A DNA stretch of 64,000 nt from CBDCMJ01 sp965224325 (GTDB taxonomy: Bacteria > Chloroflexota > Dehalococcoidia > Lucifugimonadales > UBA3495). A model generated the notes under the pieces. That model was not told where the DNA came from. It saw only the letters and a list, made by a program, of their open reading frames with translations, and made no database searches. The position numbers and the translations under genes were made by a program. The stretch is from NCBI GenBank assembly GCA_965224325.1, contig CBDCYT010000016.1:124001-188000 (forward strand), written 5' to 3'. Numbering within the stretch: position 1 is the stretch's first letter; each line of letters starts with the position of its first letter. Below are positions 9,431 to 18,807 of the stretch, one piece after another.

Positions 9431-9596
9431 GCAGGCCGCACACTGCGGGGTTAGCGGTGTTTGCCCGCGATTCCCCCCTTTCGTGCCGTCTTTATGCCAT
9501 TGTGTCTAGCGCAAGCGCAGTTCCACGTTAGTTGCGAAGCGTGGCGCAAGAAGTAAGGCAAATCATCAATCTAATTAAGGAGCTTTCAATCCGGTG

Positions 9597-10695
9597 ATGG
9601 AACAGCTACGACAGGACCAGAGGGCCGTTTGTGTGAAGTTAGAATCCATCGTGGAGCGTCTTTGACCTCGCTGCCAAAGAGAAGACTATCGACGAAATGG
9701 AGATAGAGGCCGCCAACCCCGGATACTGGGATGACCCGAGACTAGCGCAACGAAAGATGCAGCAACTGGGGCGGCTCAAGGACACGGTGGCCTTGTGGCG
9801 GGGCGTTCAAGGCCGGGCGCAGGCCTTGCTGGAGTTGATCGACCTTACCCTTGAGGAGCAAGACGACTCTCTGGAAGAGCAATTGCAGGCAGAGGCCGGT
9901 GAAATCACTAAGATCCTCAGCCGGGAGGAGTTCAATCTGACCTTGTCCGGCCCCTATGACGATAGGGCAGCTATCGTTACGGTGCAGGCCGGGGCCGGCG
10001 GCACCGATTCCCAGGACTGGACAGAAATGCTGCTGCGTATGTATCTAAGATGGGGCGAAACCCAAGACCGTCCTGTCCAGGTGATGGACCTAGCCTACGG
10101 TGAGGAGGCTGGGCTGCGTAGCACCACCTTGGAAGTGGGTGGCTTCTACGCTTACGGCTACCTCAACACTGAGAGAGGAGTGCACCGGCTGGTGCGCCTG
10201 TCTCCCTTTGACCCCAACCACCTTCGGCACACGTCTTTCTCGGTGGTGGAGGTTGTGCCAGTGGCTGAGGAGGAGGCCGACGTCGTCGTGCGCCCCGAAG
10301 ATATAAAGATGGACACCTTTAGGTCCAGTGGGCCGGGAGGTCAAAACGTTCAGAAGGTGGCCTCCGCGGTGCGCCTGACCCACCTGCCAACAGGCATAGT
10401 CATAAGCTGCCAAAACGAGAGGTCTCAGCACCAGAACCGTGAGTTCGCAATGCGAATTTTGCGGGCTAGGCTATTGGCCCGTCAGAATGAGCACCGGGCC
10501 GACGAGCTTGCCAAGATTAGGGGAGAGCGGGTGTCTCCGGAGTGGGGCAATCAGATCCGGAGCTACGTTCTTCATCCCTACAAGTCGGTGAAAGACCACC
10601 GCACCAACCACCAAAGCCCCAATCCGGAGAAAGTGTTGGATGGAGACTTGGACGAATTTATCCAAGCCTATCTCCTTTGGCGAGTGGGGAGATAA
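9597..10695 (+). CDS. prfB: Peptide chain release factor 2, with programmed +1 frameshift
   Basis: RF2 terminates translation at UGA/UAA. The gene is split: a first frame starts at ATG 9597 (or GTG 9594) and reads 22 codons to CTT TGA (9660-9665); the main frame resumes with GAC at 9664. The slip site CTTTGAC with GGAG just upstream is the classical autoregulatory RF2 frameshift, in which low RF2 promotes shifting at its own UGA. The shifted product (about 366 residues) has the SPF stop-codon-recognition tripeptide (RLSPFDPNH) and the catalytic GGQ (SSGPGGQNVQ). AAGGAG lies 11-14 bases before the start. A bidirectional terminator overlaps the stop codon. Confidence 0.95.
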
Positions 10696-10737
10696 AAAGA
10701 GTAGGGGCGGGTTTCGAAACCCGCCCCTACTCTTTTT
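10694..10737. terminator. Bidirectional terminator between prfB and ribBA
   Basis: A perfect palindrome: AAAAAGAGTAGGGGCGGG, TTTCGAAA at the centre, then CCCGCCCCTACTCTTTTT. The A-run and T-run make it an intrinsic terminator in both directions, serving prfB (+) and the converging riboflavin operon (-). Confidence 0.95.
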
Positions 10738-10782
10738 GTAACCGCCGCTTCGTATCAATCGCCGCTGCGGGCCGGGGCTGCC

Positions 10783-11988
10783 TCAGCAGTTGCCTAGCAT
10801 GTGACCCATGCGGGCCCTTTTTGTTTGGAGGTAGGCGCGGTTCTCGTCGGTGGCTATCGTTTCCACCGGCACCCGTTCCACGATTTCCAGGTCAAACCCG
10901 GTGAGGCCCACCACTTTGCGCGGATTGTTGGTCAGGAGGCGCAGCTTGCGCACTCCCAAGTCCAGGAGAATCTGAGCGCCAACGCCGTAATGCCTTAAGT
11001 CCGGCTCAAAGCCCAAGGACTTGTTGGCGTCCACCGTGTCAAGGCCATCGTCTTGTAACGAGTAAGCCTTTATTTTGTTGTGCAAGCCGATGCCGCGTCC
11101 TTCTTGCCGCATGTAAAGGAACACGCCGGCACCCTCTTTGGCCAGAATCTGCAGCGACATTTCAATTTGTTCGCCGCAATCGCAGCGCACGCTGCCGAAT
11201 ACGTCTCCGGTCAAGCACTCGCTGTGGATCCGGACTAGCACCGGGTCGTCCTCATTCCACTTCCCGATAGTCATGGCGATGTGCTCGCCTACGTCCACCT
11301 GGCTTTTGTAAGCGATGGCGGTGAACTTTCCGTATTTGGTGGGCAGACGCGCCTCCGCCACTTTTTCGATAAGTTGTTCGTGGCGTTGGCGATGCGCGAT
11401 GATCTGGGCAATGCTGAGTATCTTGAGCTCGTGGCGCTCGGCGAATACCTCCAAGTCCGGCAACCTGGACATCGTGCCGTCCTCGTTCATGATCTCGCAC
11501 ACCACACCTGCGGGGTACATTCCGCCGGCGTTGCAAAGATCTATGACGGCTTCGGTGTGTCCGGCTCGGGCCAGCACGCCACCAGGGTGATAACGCAACG
11601 GGAACAGGTGGCCCGGTCTGGTAAACTCCTGAGGCTGTGCCTCCGGGTCGATCAGGGCCAGGATGGTGCCAGCCCGGTCCCCGGCGGATATGCCTGTGGT
11701 GGTGTCCTTTTTGTAGTCCACCGACATAGTGAACGCCGTCTGGTATTTACCTTCCGGGTTTCGGGCAATCATCATGGGGATTTCCAGTTCGTCCAACCTC
11801 TCGCCCAGCAACGGCATACACAGCAGTCCCCGGGCGTGAGTAACCATGAAGTTCACCGCGTCGGCGGTCACCATCTCGGCGGGCATCACTAGGTCGCCCT
11901 CGTTTTCCCGCCCTTCGTCGTCGACTACGATGACGAATCGGCCCTTCTTCAGATCGTCTAAGGCTTCTTCTAGGCTACATAGAGGCAT
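10783..11988 (-). CDS. ribBA: RibBA: DHBP synthase / GTP cyclohydrolase II
   Basis: Bifunctional riboflavin enzyme making both precursors: 3,4-dihydroxy-2-butanone-4-phosphate from ribulose-5-phosphate and the pyrimidine from GTP. 401 residues. The N-terminal RibB half has DDEGRENEGDLVMPAE (residues 23-38) and RPGHLFPL. The C-terminal RibA half has the zinc-binding CLTGDVFGSVRCDCGEQ and RQEGRGIGLHNKIKAYSLQ. It is the last gene of a minus-strand ribD-ribE-ribBA cluster, 14 bases downstream of ribE. ribH (lumazine synthase) is not in this window. Confidence 0.96.
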   Translation of the reverse strand: MPLCSLEEALDDLKKGRFVIVVDDEGRENEGDLVMPAEMVTADAVNFMVTHARGLLCMPLLGERLDELEIPMMIARNPEGKYQTAFTMSVDYKKDTTTGISAGDRAGTILALIDPEAQPQEFTRPGHLFPLRYHPGGVLARAGHTEAVIDLCNAGGMYPAGVVCEIMNEDGTMSRLPDLEVFAERHELKILSIAQIIAHRQRHEQLIEKVAEARLPTKYGKFTAIAYKSQVDVGEHIAMTIGKWNEDDPVLVRIHSECLTGDVFGSVRCDCGEQIEMSLQILAKEGAGVFLYMRQEGRGIGLHNKIKAYSLQDDGLDTVDANKSLGFEPDLRHYGVGAQILLDLGVRKLRLLTNNPRKVVGLTGFDLEIVERVPVETIATDENRAYLQTKRARMGHMLGNC

Positions 11989-12002
11989 ATTCCCGTCCTT
12001 CC

Positions 12003-12605
12003 CTAATGCAAACCTTCTTGACCAGGTCGGCTACTCGCCAGCAAACTCTCTATGTACTTGGCGACGATGTCGAATTCTAGGTTGACGCGATCTCCAGGCC
12101 CCTTCTCCTTCAATACGGTGTTAGCCATTGTAAAGGGTATGACTGATAATGTGAAGGATGAAGTATCCTTTTTTACCACGGTTAGACTAATCCCGTCAAC
12201 TGTGATGAAACCTTTCTCCACGATATATGGCATCATCCGTTTCGGACTTCTAACCCTTATCACGTAGCAATCACCCTCGGGCTTGCACGAAGTGATGCGG
12301 CCGGTGGCGTCCACGTGACCTTGTACTATATGGCCGCCCAGCCTGTCGCTCACTCCCAGGGGCCGTTCGAGATTGACTACCATGCCTGCGCTCAGGTCGC
12401 CAATTGAGGTCCGCCGCAGCGTTTCCGGGGAAAGGTCTACGGTGAATTCTCCGTCTCCCAGGGCAACTGCGGTTAGACATGCGCCGTTAACCGCTATGCT
12501 GTCGCCCAATTTCAAGTCTTCCATGACGCGGTGGGCCTGAATACTCATGCGGCCATTCTCCAGCCTGCCCATGGTTCCAACTTCTTCGACGATACCGGTA
12601 AACAA
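12003..12605 (-). CDS. ribE: Riboflavin synthase alpha chain
   Basis: Dismutates two 6,7-dimethyl-8-ribityllumazine molecules to riboflavin. 200 residues with the invariant N-terminus MFTGIVEEVG and the two-lumazine-domain repeat: NGACLTAV with DLSPETLRRTS in the first half, and VDGISLTVV with IPFTMANTVL in the second. It begins one base after ribD ends, so translation is almost certainly coupled. Confidence 0.96.
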   Translation of the reverse strand: MFTGIVEEVGTMGRLENGRMSIQAHRVMEDLKLGDSIAVNGACLTAVALGDGEFTVDLSPETLRRTSIGDLSAGMVVNLERPLGVSDRLGGHIVQGHVDATGRITSCKPEGDCYVIRVRSPKRMMPYIVEKGFITVDGISLTVVKKDTSSFTLSVIPFTMANTVLKEKGPGDRVNLEFDIVAKYIESLLASSRPGQEGLH

Positions 12606-12606
12606 G

Positions 12607-13704
12607 TCAACCCCCCAAGGCTGGATAGCCCACGATTAACCAGTCCGCCCCTATGGGCCTGAGCCGGGGCCGGGCAAGCTGCCAAGCCTGGTCCATGCTT
12701 GCTATTCCGCGGCCCTCAACCGGCGACGCTGCGCCTTTCCCCCCTACTATTACCGGTGCGATGAAGGCGCAAACTTTATCGACCAGCCCCCGATCGAACA
12801 TTGCTCCCAGCACCGTACCTCCGCCTTCCACCAGCAGGGTCACTACTCCTCTGCGACCCAATTCCTCAAGCAAGGCCCCAAGGTCCACCCGGCCATCGGG
12901 TCCCTCGGGAAGGTGGAGCACTGTGGCTCCTGCGGTCTCCAAAGTGCCGGCTCTCTCCGAAGAAGCACCTTGGACGCAGACGATAATGGTGTCGCCCGGC
13001 TGGCTGAGCAATTGGGCCTCAGGGGAGGTCCGGCAATGGCTGTCCACCACCACCCGAAGGGGTTGCCGCGGGCCGGGATTTCCCGCCCCGTCCCTGGCGG
13101 TTAGTTGAGGATCGTCGGCCACCACCGTATCTACCCCAACTAAAACGGCGTCACATTGCCGGCGCATCTCCTGCACCACTTGGCGAGATTCCACCCCGGT
13201 GATCCACTTCGAGTGCCCGCTATGGGTGGCGATCTTTCCGTCCAAGCTCATGGCGAACTTGGCGGTGACGAATGGAATCCCGGTGTTCACGTGCTTGGAG
13301 AAGGCCTCATAAAGCTCGTCGATATCCTCAGCCTTCTCCTGCATCACCACCCGGACTCCGGCAAACCGGAGCTCCTGGCATCCCCTGCCTGAGATACGCG
13401 GATTGGGATCAATGGCGGCCACTTGGACCTCTGCGATCCCGGCTTCGATGATGGCTTTGGTGCAAGGCGGAGTGCGGCCGTAGATGCAGCAAGGCTCCAG
13501 GGTGGTATACAGAGTTGAACCTTGGGAAGCCTGCCCCGCTTGCCGCAGAGCGCTTATTTCGGCATGGTTTTGTCCCGGGGGAAGGGTCGCCCCCCAGCCC
13601 ACTTCCACCCCGTCTTTGACCACGACAGCCCCCACCGCCGGGTTGGGACTCGTGGTGCCCAATACCCCATGGGCCAAGCTGGCCGCTTTTTGCATGTGGC
13701 TCAT
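12607..13704 (-). CDS. ribD: RibD: pyrimidine deaminase / reductase
   Basis: Bifunctional second and third steps of riboflavin synthesis. 365 residues: the N-terminal deaminase has SPNPAVGAVVV, the zinc site HAEISAL and EPCCIYGRTPPC; the C-terminal reductase has TAKFAMSLDGKIATHSGHSKWI and LLVEGGGTVLGAMFDRGLVD. It is the first gene of the riboflavin cluster. I looked at the 170 bases upstream for an FMN aptamer and did not find its conserved core. The ATG at 13704 yields MSHMQKAASLA, in register with the usual RibD start. Confidence 0.95.
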   Translation of the reverse strand: MSHMQKAASLAHGVLGTTSPNPAVGAVVVKDGVEVGWGATLPPGQNHAEISALRQAGQASQGSTLYTTLEPCCIYGRTPPCTKAIIEAGIAEVQVAAIDPNPRISGRGCQELRFAGVRVVMQEKAEDIDELYEAFSKHVNTGIPFVTAKFAMSLDGKIATHSGHSKWITGVESRQVVQEMRRQCDAVLVGVDTVVADDPQLTARDGAGNPGPRQPLRVVVDSHCRTSPEAQLLSQPGDTIIVCVQGASSERAGTLETAGATVLHLPEGPDGRVDLGALLEELGRRGVVTLLVEGGGTVLGAMFDRGLVDKVCAFIAPVIVGGKGAASPVEGRGIASMDQAWQLARPRLRPIGADWLIVGYPALGG

Positions 13705-13890
13705 TGGTGGCTCAGTGATTGGATATGCCGTCGGCGCGGAGCGATTACTTGGGTCGATTACCAGGTTTATGAGGCGTTGTCACCGCGAGCCTCTGGGGCC
13801 GAGAGGTGCATTCTAACAACCCCCTCGCCCCGCCGCAAGTTGGGAATGGATTCTACACTCGCTCTGGTCTGATATAGCCTGGCTTCAACT

Positions 13891-14859
13891 CTACTGCCCA
13901 GCGATGGCGAAGCCGCCGCGCACGCGCACGGTGACGCTCAACTCGCCGATTTGAACCGGAGTCCGGTCAAAAGTGGCGGCGGCCAGAAAACCCTCCTCGT
14001 ATCTCAGCTGTGGCCCCGCCCAGGGGTCATCGGACTCGCTGATATAGACCAGCCTGCCCAGATCTACCCCGGCTAGGCCGGCAATCTCGGCGGCCTTGGA
14101 GAGTAAATTATTGACCGCTTCAGCCCGCGCCGCCTCCTTTAACGCCTCGGCGTCTTCGATGAACAAGGTCACTCCCTGAAACCGGATCAGGTCTCCGCCG
14201 GCCGTCGTTGCTTCGTCGATCAGTTCTCCAATGGAATCCAGGTTCCTCACTTGCACGCTAATCTGGTTGTTGAGATTATAGCCCTGAATGACCCTTTGCC
14301 GCTCGACTACACACTCTTCGGATGAAGATGTGTCCCCGGTCGGCCCTTCCGAAAGCTGCTCCTGAGGGGTCACTGGTCCTTGTGATTCCCCCTCGGGGCC
14401 GCACCGGGTCACTTCCACGGTTGTGTACCTGGCGCTAATGTTGAAAAACGTGGTCTGAATGTCCCGGTCCTCTATTTCCTTGGCTTTAATAGCGTCTATA
14501 ACCCGGACCATGGCCGCAGCCCCTTCCCCGCGAGCCTCTGCCACCGTGCCGGCGAAAGCTTCTACCCCCAGGTTTAAAATTGCGATGTCGGGTTCGGCAG
14601 TGGCGTCACCCTGGGCGGTTGCCCATATGCCGTGGAATTCGCCTGCGCCGGTGTCCTGGGAGTCTGGCATTGATTGCCGGGCTGCTTCAGGGAGGGATTC
14701 AGGGTTCAGCCCCTTCGCTAGGTCCGCTTGCGAGGTTTCTCCCTGCTCCACGGCGGTGGCGGGAGCGGTCTGGCATCCGACGACCGCCAGCGTGAGTATT
14801 GCTAGCCCGAGTGCTGCAGCAATCAAGAGAAACTTTCCCTTAGTAACTGCGTGTGTCAT
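13891..14859 (-). CDS. SIMPL-domain (DUF541) lipoprotein
   Basis: 322 residues. An N-terminal signal with a lipobox-like LAVVGC predicts lipid anchoring outside the membrane. After a low-complexity spacer comes a SIMPL/DUF541 domain (GIWATAQGDATAEPDIAILNLG, then QTTFFNISARYT and QGYNLNNQISVQVRNLDSIG). It has an acidic Ser-rich insert (GPTGDTSSSEEC). The family (E. coli YggE) is linked to oxidative stress but has no clear enzymatic role. A start at 14874 is possible; ATG 14859 has GGAGG seven bases upstream and is preferred. The 14860-15346 interval contains no gene that I can support. Confidence 0.85.
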   Translation of the reverse strand: MTHAVTKGKFLLIAAALGLAILTLAVVGCQTAPATAVEQGETSQADLAKGLNPESLPEAARQSMPDSQDTGAGEFHGIWATAQGDATAEPDIAILNLGVEAFAGTVAEARGEGAAAMVRVIDAIKAKEIEDRDIQTTFFNISARYTTVEVTRCGPEGESQGPVTPQEQLSEGPTGDTSSSEECVVERQRVIQGYNLNNQISVQVRNLDSIGELIDEATTAGGDLIRFQGVTLFIEDAEALKEAARAEAVNNLLSKAAEIAGLAGVDLGRLVYISESDDPWAGPQLRYEEGFLAAATFDRTPVQIGELSVTVRVRGGFAIAGQ

Positions 14860-15346
14860 GTTGTGTCCTCCCAAAGATCGGCTTCGTATGGGTCAGGGTT
14901 GGCCGCCAGGGCAAGCGCCAGATTTGCCATGAGGGCTTGGCGGCCCGTCGCCTTCGACCCATCGCCTTATAGATAATACGCTTTAGATTTCTAAAAGGTT
15001 CCCGGGGCTACTCGGGGCCCGCCTAAGCAGCCGCCGGGGTTTTGTGATCTTACGCTAGCTAACATATCACCGGGTCGGGTCTCAACTAGACTTGCCGCAA
15101 ACGCCGGCTCCCCGGGGGTGAGGAGGCCTTGCTCAACTCATCATATGGGTCAAGTCCATCTTGTTCTCCGGACGGCTGACCCTGAGTTGCGGCGGTGGGC
15201 GGCGTGAAAGTCCATGATTGTCTGATGCGGCGCCAAGACGCCGCCGGAAATACTTCTGCTATACTGGCATCGCAGTAATTGCCTGTACTTGTATTGAAAG
15301 TTCCCCATAGCTCTCATCCCGTCTCCGTGACACTTCAGGTGCAACT

Positions 15347-16114
15347 TTGGGTGAGCAGCCTCGCCGAGTCACAAATCCGCCGCCGGACCCGCACGGGTCG
15401 GAATTCGAGCGGAATCGACATGCCGGCAGCCTATTCGACGGCGTTGCCAACCGCTATGACTTCCTCGCCCAGTTGCTTTCCTTCTTCCAAGTGGGATTAT
15501 GGCGGCGCTACCTGATTTCTCGCCTTGAAGTGGGACCTCAAAGCAGAGTGTTGGATCTTTGTACCGGCACCGCGCCGGTGGCCCTGGGAATCGCGAAGAC
15601 CACCGGCGCCAGGGTGGTGGGGGTGGACTTGAGCAAAGAGATGCTGCAGCAGGGCCGGCGCAACGTTTCCCGGTCCGGAGCGCAGAGCGGCGTTTCCCTA
15701 TCGTTGGGCAGGGCCGAGAACCTGGGTTTCATCGACGGCAGTTTTGATGCAGTAAGCTTCACCTGGCTCCTCCGCTACGTGGACGATCCTCAAGCCACGC
15801 TGAATGAAGTGGTCCGCGTTCTACGTCCGGGCGGGACCCTAGTCTCGCTCGAGTTTGGCGCGCCTGAGAACAAGCTTGTCCGCAATCTATGGAACGTCTA
15901 CACCGGGCTTGCCCTCCCTCTAGCTACCAAAGCCGTCTCTCCGGGTTGGCGTTACCTGGGGGAATTTCTAGGCCCTAGCATCACCGGGTTCTACCGGGAT
16001 TATCCTCTCCAGGATATCCGGGAGATGTGGGTGAACGCTGGTGTACGCGACGTTAAGATTAAGAAGCTATCCCTGGGCGGTGGCGTGGTAATGTGGGGCG
16101 CCAAGGCCGCATGA
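15347..16114 (+). CDS. UbiE/MenG-type quinone methyltransferase
   Basis: Class I SAM methyltransferase of the UbiE/MenG family, probably methylating demethylmenaquinone. About 255 residues from a TTG at 15347; the start is uncertain and the family region begins at SLFDGVANRYDFLAQLLSF. Motif I is VLDLCTGTAPVALG; further motifs are VVGVDLSKEMLQQG, SFDAVSFTWLLRYVDD and VLRPGGTLVSLEFGAPEN. The C-terminal part, with YPLQDIREMW, ends at WGAKAA. The next gene (16173) encodes a polytopic membrane protein resembling UbiA prenyltransferases, which supports a role in quinone synthesis. Confidence 0.82.
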   Translation: MGEQPRRVTNPPPDPHGSEFERNRHAGSLFDGVANRYDFLAQLLSFFQVGLWRRYLISRLEVGPQSRVLDLCTGTAPVALGIAKTTGARVVGVDLSKEMLQQGRRNVSRSGAQSGVSLSLGRAENLGFIDGSFDAVSFTWLLRYVDDPQATLNEVVRVLRPGGTLVSLEFGAPENKLVRNLWNVYTGLALPLATKAVSPGWRYLGEFLGPSITGFYRDYPLQDIREMWVNAGVRDVKIKKLSLGGGVVMWGAKAA

Positions 16115-16172
16115 CGAGCTGCTCTCGGCGTTATAGCGGCGCCGAGTTTGGTCCGAGTTGGGGAAATCGCGG

Positions 16173-16904
16173 ATGAAGGCAGCAAAAACTCCCGCGTTCT
16201 ATACTATGGCCGCCGATCGCGGGTGGAAAGACTACGTAAACCTACTGCACCTTCCTTACACCCTTTGGCACTTGAGCTATGTGGTCCTGGGAGCGGCCAT
16301 AGCCCCCTCGCTTTACGTTGACCGGCTGCTCATTACCCTACTGGCCTTTTTTCTAGCGGTTGGCATTGCCGCTCACGCACTGGACGAGTTAAACGGCCGG
16401 CCCTTGGGCACTCGCATTCCCCGGCCGGCGCTAATCGGGTTGGGGTTCGCGCCCCTGTGCGGAGCCTTGGCTTTAGGAGCCGCCGGCAGCGTGGTACAAG
16501 AATTATGGCTTCTGCCGTTCGTGGCTTTCGGAGGCTTCATCGTAGTGGCCTACAATCTGGGCCTGTGGAACAATAGGTTTCATTCCGACTACTGGTTCGC
16601 TTTTTCTTGGGGGGCATTTCCAGTGATGACCTCTTACTGGATACACTCTCCGAACATTACCCCCTCTTTACTGTTGCTGGCCGCCGGTTGCTTTGCGATT
16701 AGCCTAGTCCAACGCACCTTGAGCACTCCGGTTCGCACCATTCGCCGTAGAACGGTGAGCGTAGAGGGGTCGATGTCCCTGGCTGATGGCAGCAGCGAAA
16801 TTCTGGACGGAGCCAAGATGATCGCTGCCCCGGAAAAAGCGCTGGGTCTGATGACCATAGCGATGATAGCCCTGGCTGGCAGTGCGGTTGCATTCCGGAT
16901 GTGA
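16173..16904 (+). CDS. Polytopic membrane protein, UbiA-prenyltransferase-like
   Basis: About 243 residues with six or more hydrophobic segments. The stretch AHALDELNGRPLGTRIPR resembles the loop after the first aspartate-rich motif in UbiA-type prenyltransferases, but the canonical NDxxDxxxD and the second Asp-rich motif are not intact, so catalytic activity is doubtful. It follows a UbiE-type methyltransferase by 58 bases. A TTG at 16158 also opens the frame; ATG 16173 is preferred. Best description: membrane protein possibly in quinone or isoprenoid metabolism. Confidence 0.6.
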   Translation: MKAAKTPAFYTMAADRGWKDYVNLLHLPYTLWHLSYVVLGAAIAPSLYVDRLLITLLAFFLAVGIAAHALDELNGRPLGTRIPRPALIGLGFAPLCGALALGAAGSVVQELWLLPFVAFGGFIVVAYNLGLWNNRFHSDYWFAFSWGAFPVMTSYWIHSPNITPSLLLLAAGCFAISLVQRTLSTPVRTIRRRTVSVEGSMSLADGSSEILDGAKMIAAPEKALGLMTIAMIALAGSAVAFRM

Positions 16905-16909
16905 GCCGC

Positions 16910-17147
16910 AAGCTGTGAGCCTGTCCCAGAAGTCTCCACTCACGATTTTGGGCGGACGCAGCCCGACGGGTGACTATTATTTACCGCCTAAACCAGCATT
17001 GAATGCGGCTCAATAATTCGTCATTCCCCCGCTTCTGTCATTCCCCCGCTTCTGTCATTCCCGCGCTTCCGTCATTCCCGCGAAAGCGGGAATCCAGAAA
17101 GGATAGGATGCTGGAGACCCCAGCTTTATGAGACAAGCTCAAGCTGT
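16910..17147. repeat. MITE-like repeat, family B copy 1
   Basis: Core 16917-17140 (224 bp) starts GAGCCTGTCCCAGAAG and ends TTTATGAGACAAGCTC, so the ends are inverted repeats of about 12 bases (GAGCCTGTCTCA / TGAGACARGCTC). The inside has GGGCGGACGCA, repeated CGTCATTCCC units and a CCCGCGAAAGCGGG hairpin. It is flanked by AAGCTGT on both sides (16910-16916 and 17141-17147), a clean target-site duplication. Other copies lie at 43.3, 47.2 and 63.2 kb. No coding capacity. Confidence 0.85.
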
Positions 17148-17344
17148 CCGGCAGCCGCGTCTCGGGAAGATTGCCCAGGTGTCACCTCATAGGTAGCGGG
17201 CCCGCTTCTTCGCTTGCCGGTCTGGAACAGGGCCGAGAGCCATACCTACGGACCCGCCGCCTTGGCCCTGAGCGCTTCACGTTAGCCCATCGTGTTAGAA
17301 TATAGGCCGTTTCGGCTCCGGGAATCCCACTCCTGGAGAGGCTA

Positions 17345-18709
17345 ATGCGATTTCGTGATCTTCCCAGTGTAGATAGCGTTCTGAGCGCAGGCCCTGTGGC
17401 TGGAGTAGCTCAGTCTTACCGTCGTGAGTGGTTGGTCAGCCTGGTGCGGCGGGAACTGGACCAGGCCAGGAAGCGAGTCCGCGAAGGCGGAGCCGCGCCA
17501 ACGGCTTTGGACTTGGCTGAAACTGTTAGCCGCCAAATTCGCTCGGCAGCTCGACTAGAACCGCGTTCGGTCATCAATGCCACCGGCGTAATCATTCATA
17601 CCAACCTAGGCCGGGCGCCGCTGAGCCGGGCTGCGACCGAGGCGATGCGGCAAGCCGCCCAAGGGTATAGTAACCTGGAATTTGATCTGGATACGGGCAG
17701 GCGCGGTTCACGGCAGGCGCACCTCCAAAGCTTGCTGAGCCAATTGACCGGAGCAGAGGCTGCCCTCGCCGTAAATAACAACGCCTCCGCGCTGCTGCTG
17801 GGGATTTCTGCGCTGGCAGCCGGAAAAGAGGTGATCGTATCCCGGGGAGAAGCAGTAGAAATCGGAGGCGGCTTCCGAATTCCCGACGTGCTTCGCCAAG
17901 GCGGCGCCAAGTTAATCGACGTGGGAACGACCAACCGCACTAACATTCGTGATTACGAAGCCGCCATCACCGAGGATACCGGGGCGATGTTGAAGGTCCA
18001 CGCCAGCAACTTCAGGATCGAAGGGTTCACCGCTTCCGTAGAAACCTCTGAGTTGGTGCAGCTGGGCCGAAAATACGGGATCCCGGTGTTGCATGACGTG
18101 GGCAGCGGATGTCTCCTGCCCACCGAGCCGTACGGCTTGGCCCACGAGCCACGGCCACAAGAGAGCGTCGCCGCCGGCGTCGGCTTGGTATTTCTCTCCG
18201 GTGATAAGTTATTGGGCGGCCCTCAATCAGGGATCGTGGTTGGAGAAAGGGACTTGGTGGGACTTTTGGGGAGGCATCCCCTGGCCCGCGCCGTGAGGAT
18301 CGATAAGCTCAACCTGGCGGCGCTCACCGCCACGCTCTTGCATTATCTGCGAGAGGAAGCCGAGGAGGAGGTCCCGGTTTGGCGCATGATTTCTATGCCC
18401 GCCGAAAGAATCAAGGAGCAGGCGGAACACTGGCGGCTCCAACTGGGGGAACGGGCCGGCGTTGAGCCTTCTCGTTCTGCGGTGGGAGGTGGGTCCCTGC
18501 CCGGGGAAACCCTGCCTTCGTGGGTAGTTGCGTTGACCTGTGAAGGCATTCCCAACGGGGCTGAAGAAGTTGTGGGCCGGTTGCGCCGGGCAGACCCCCC
18601 GGTGGTGGCCCGGATTGAAGAAGACCGGGTGCTGCTGGACCCGCGCACCGTGCTTCTTGAAGAGGAAGCGCCCCTTCTCCAAGTGGTGCAGGCCTCCCTG
18701 GAGAGTTAA
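17345..18709 (+). CDS. selA: L-seryl-tRNA(Sec) selenium transferase
   Basis: PLP enzyme that converts Ser-tRNA(Sec) to selenocysteinyl-tRNA. 454 residues, the normal length. Seen: RDLPSVDSVL at the N-terminus, NATGVIIHTNLGRAPLS near residues 78-95, NNNASALLLG, VIVSRGEAVEIGGGFRIPDV, and the PLP lysine K288 in SGDKLLGGPQSG. GGAG lies about seven bases before the ATG. A tRNA-Sec gene in the same window (51.4 kb) shows that the pathway is used; selB and selD are not here. The upstream 17148-17344 interval holds no gene. Confidence 0.96.
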   Translation: MRFRDLPSVDSVLSAGPVAGVAQSYRREWLVSLVRRELDQARKRVREGGAAPTALDLAETVSRQIRSAARLEPRSVINATGVIIHTNLGRAPLSRAATEAMRQAAQGYSNLEFDLDTGRRGSRQAHLQSLLSQLTGAEAALAVNNNASALLLGISALAAGKEVIVSRGEAVEIGGGFRIPDVLRQGGAKLIDVGTTNRTNIRDYEAAITEDTGAMLKVHASNFRIEGFTASVETSELVQLGRKYGIPVLHDVGSGCLLPTEPYGLAHEPRPQESVAAGVGLVFLSGDKLLGGPQSGIVVGERDLVGLLGRHPLARAVRIDKLNLAALTATLLHYLREEAEEEVPVWRMISMPAERIKEQAEHWRLQLGERAGVEPSRSAVGGGSLPGETLPSWVVALTCEGIPNGAEEVVGRLRRADPPVVARIEEDRVLLDPRTVLLEEEAPLLQVVQASLES

Positions 18710-18807
18710 GCGAATTCGACGGGCCTGCCCCAGGGGATGGGTTAGGGTTTGGTATTGTCCACCCATGAGGGTTGACCCATCGAGACGAGGAGACCGAAGG
18801 TGGGAAA

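Noticed and set aside
13705..13880. FMN riboswitch ahead of ribD
   Set aside because: The leader is GC-rich, but the conserved FMN aptamer core (AGGGTGAAATTCCC, CCGGCGGT, GCGAGC in order) is not present.
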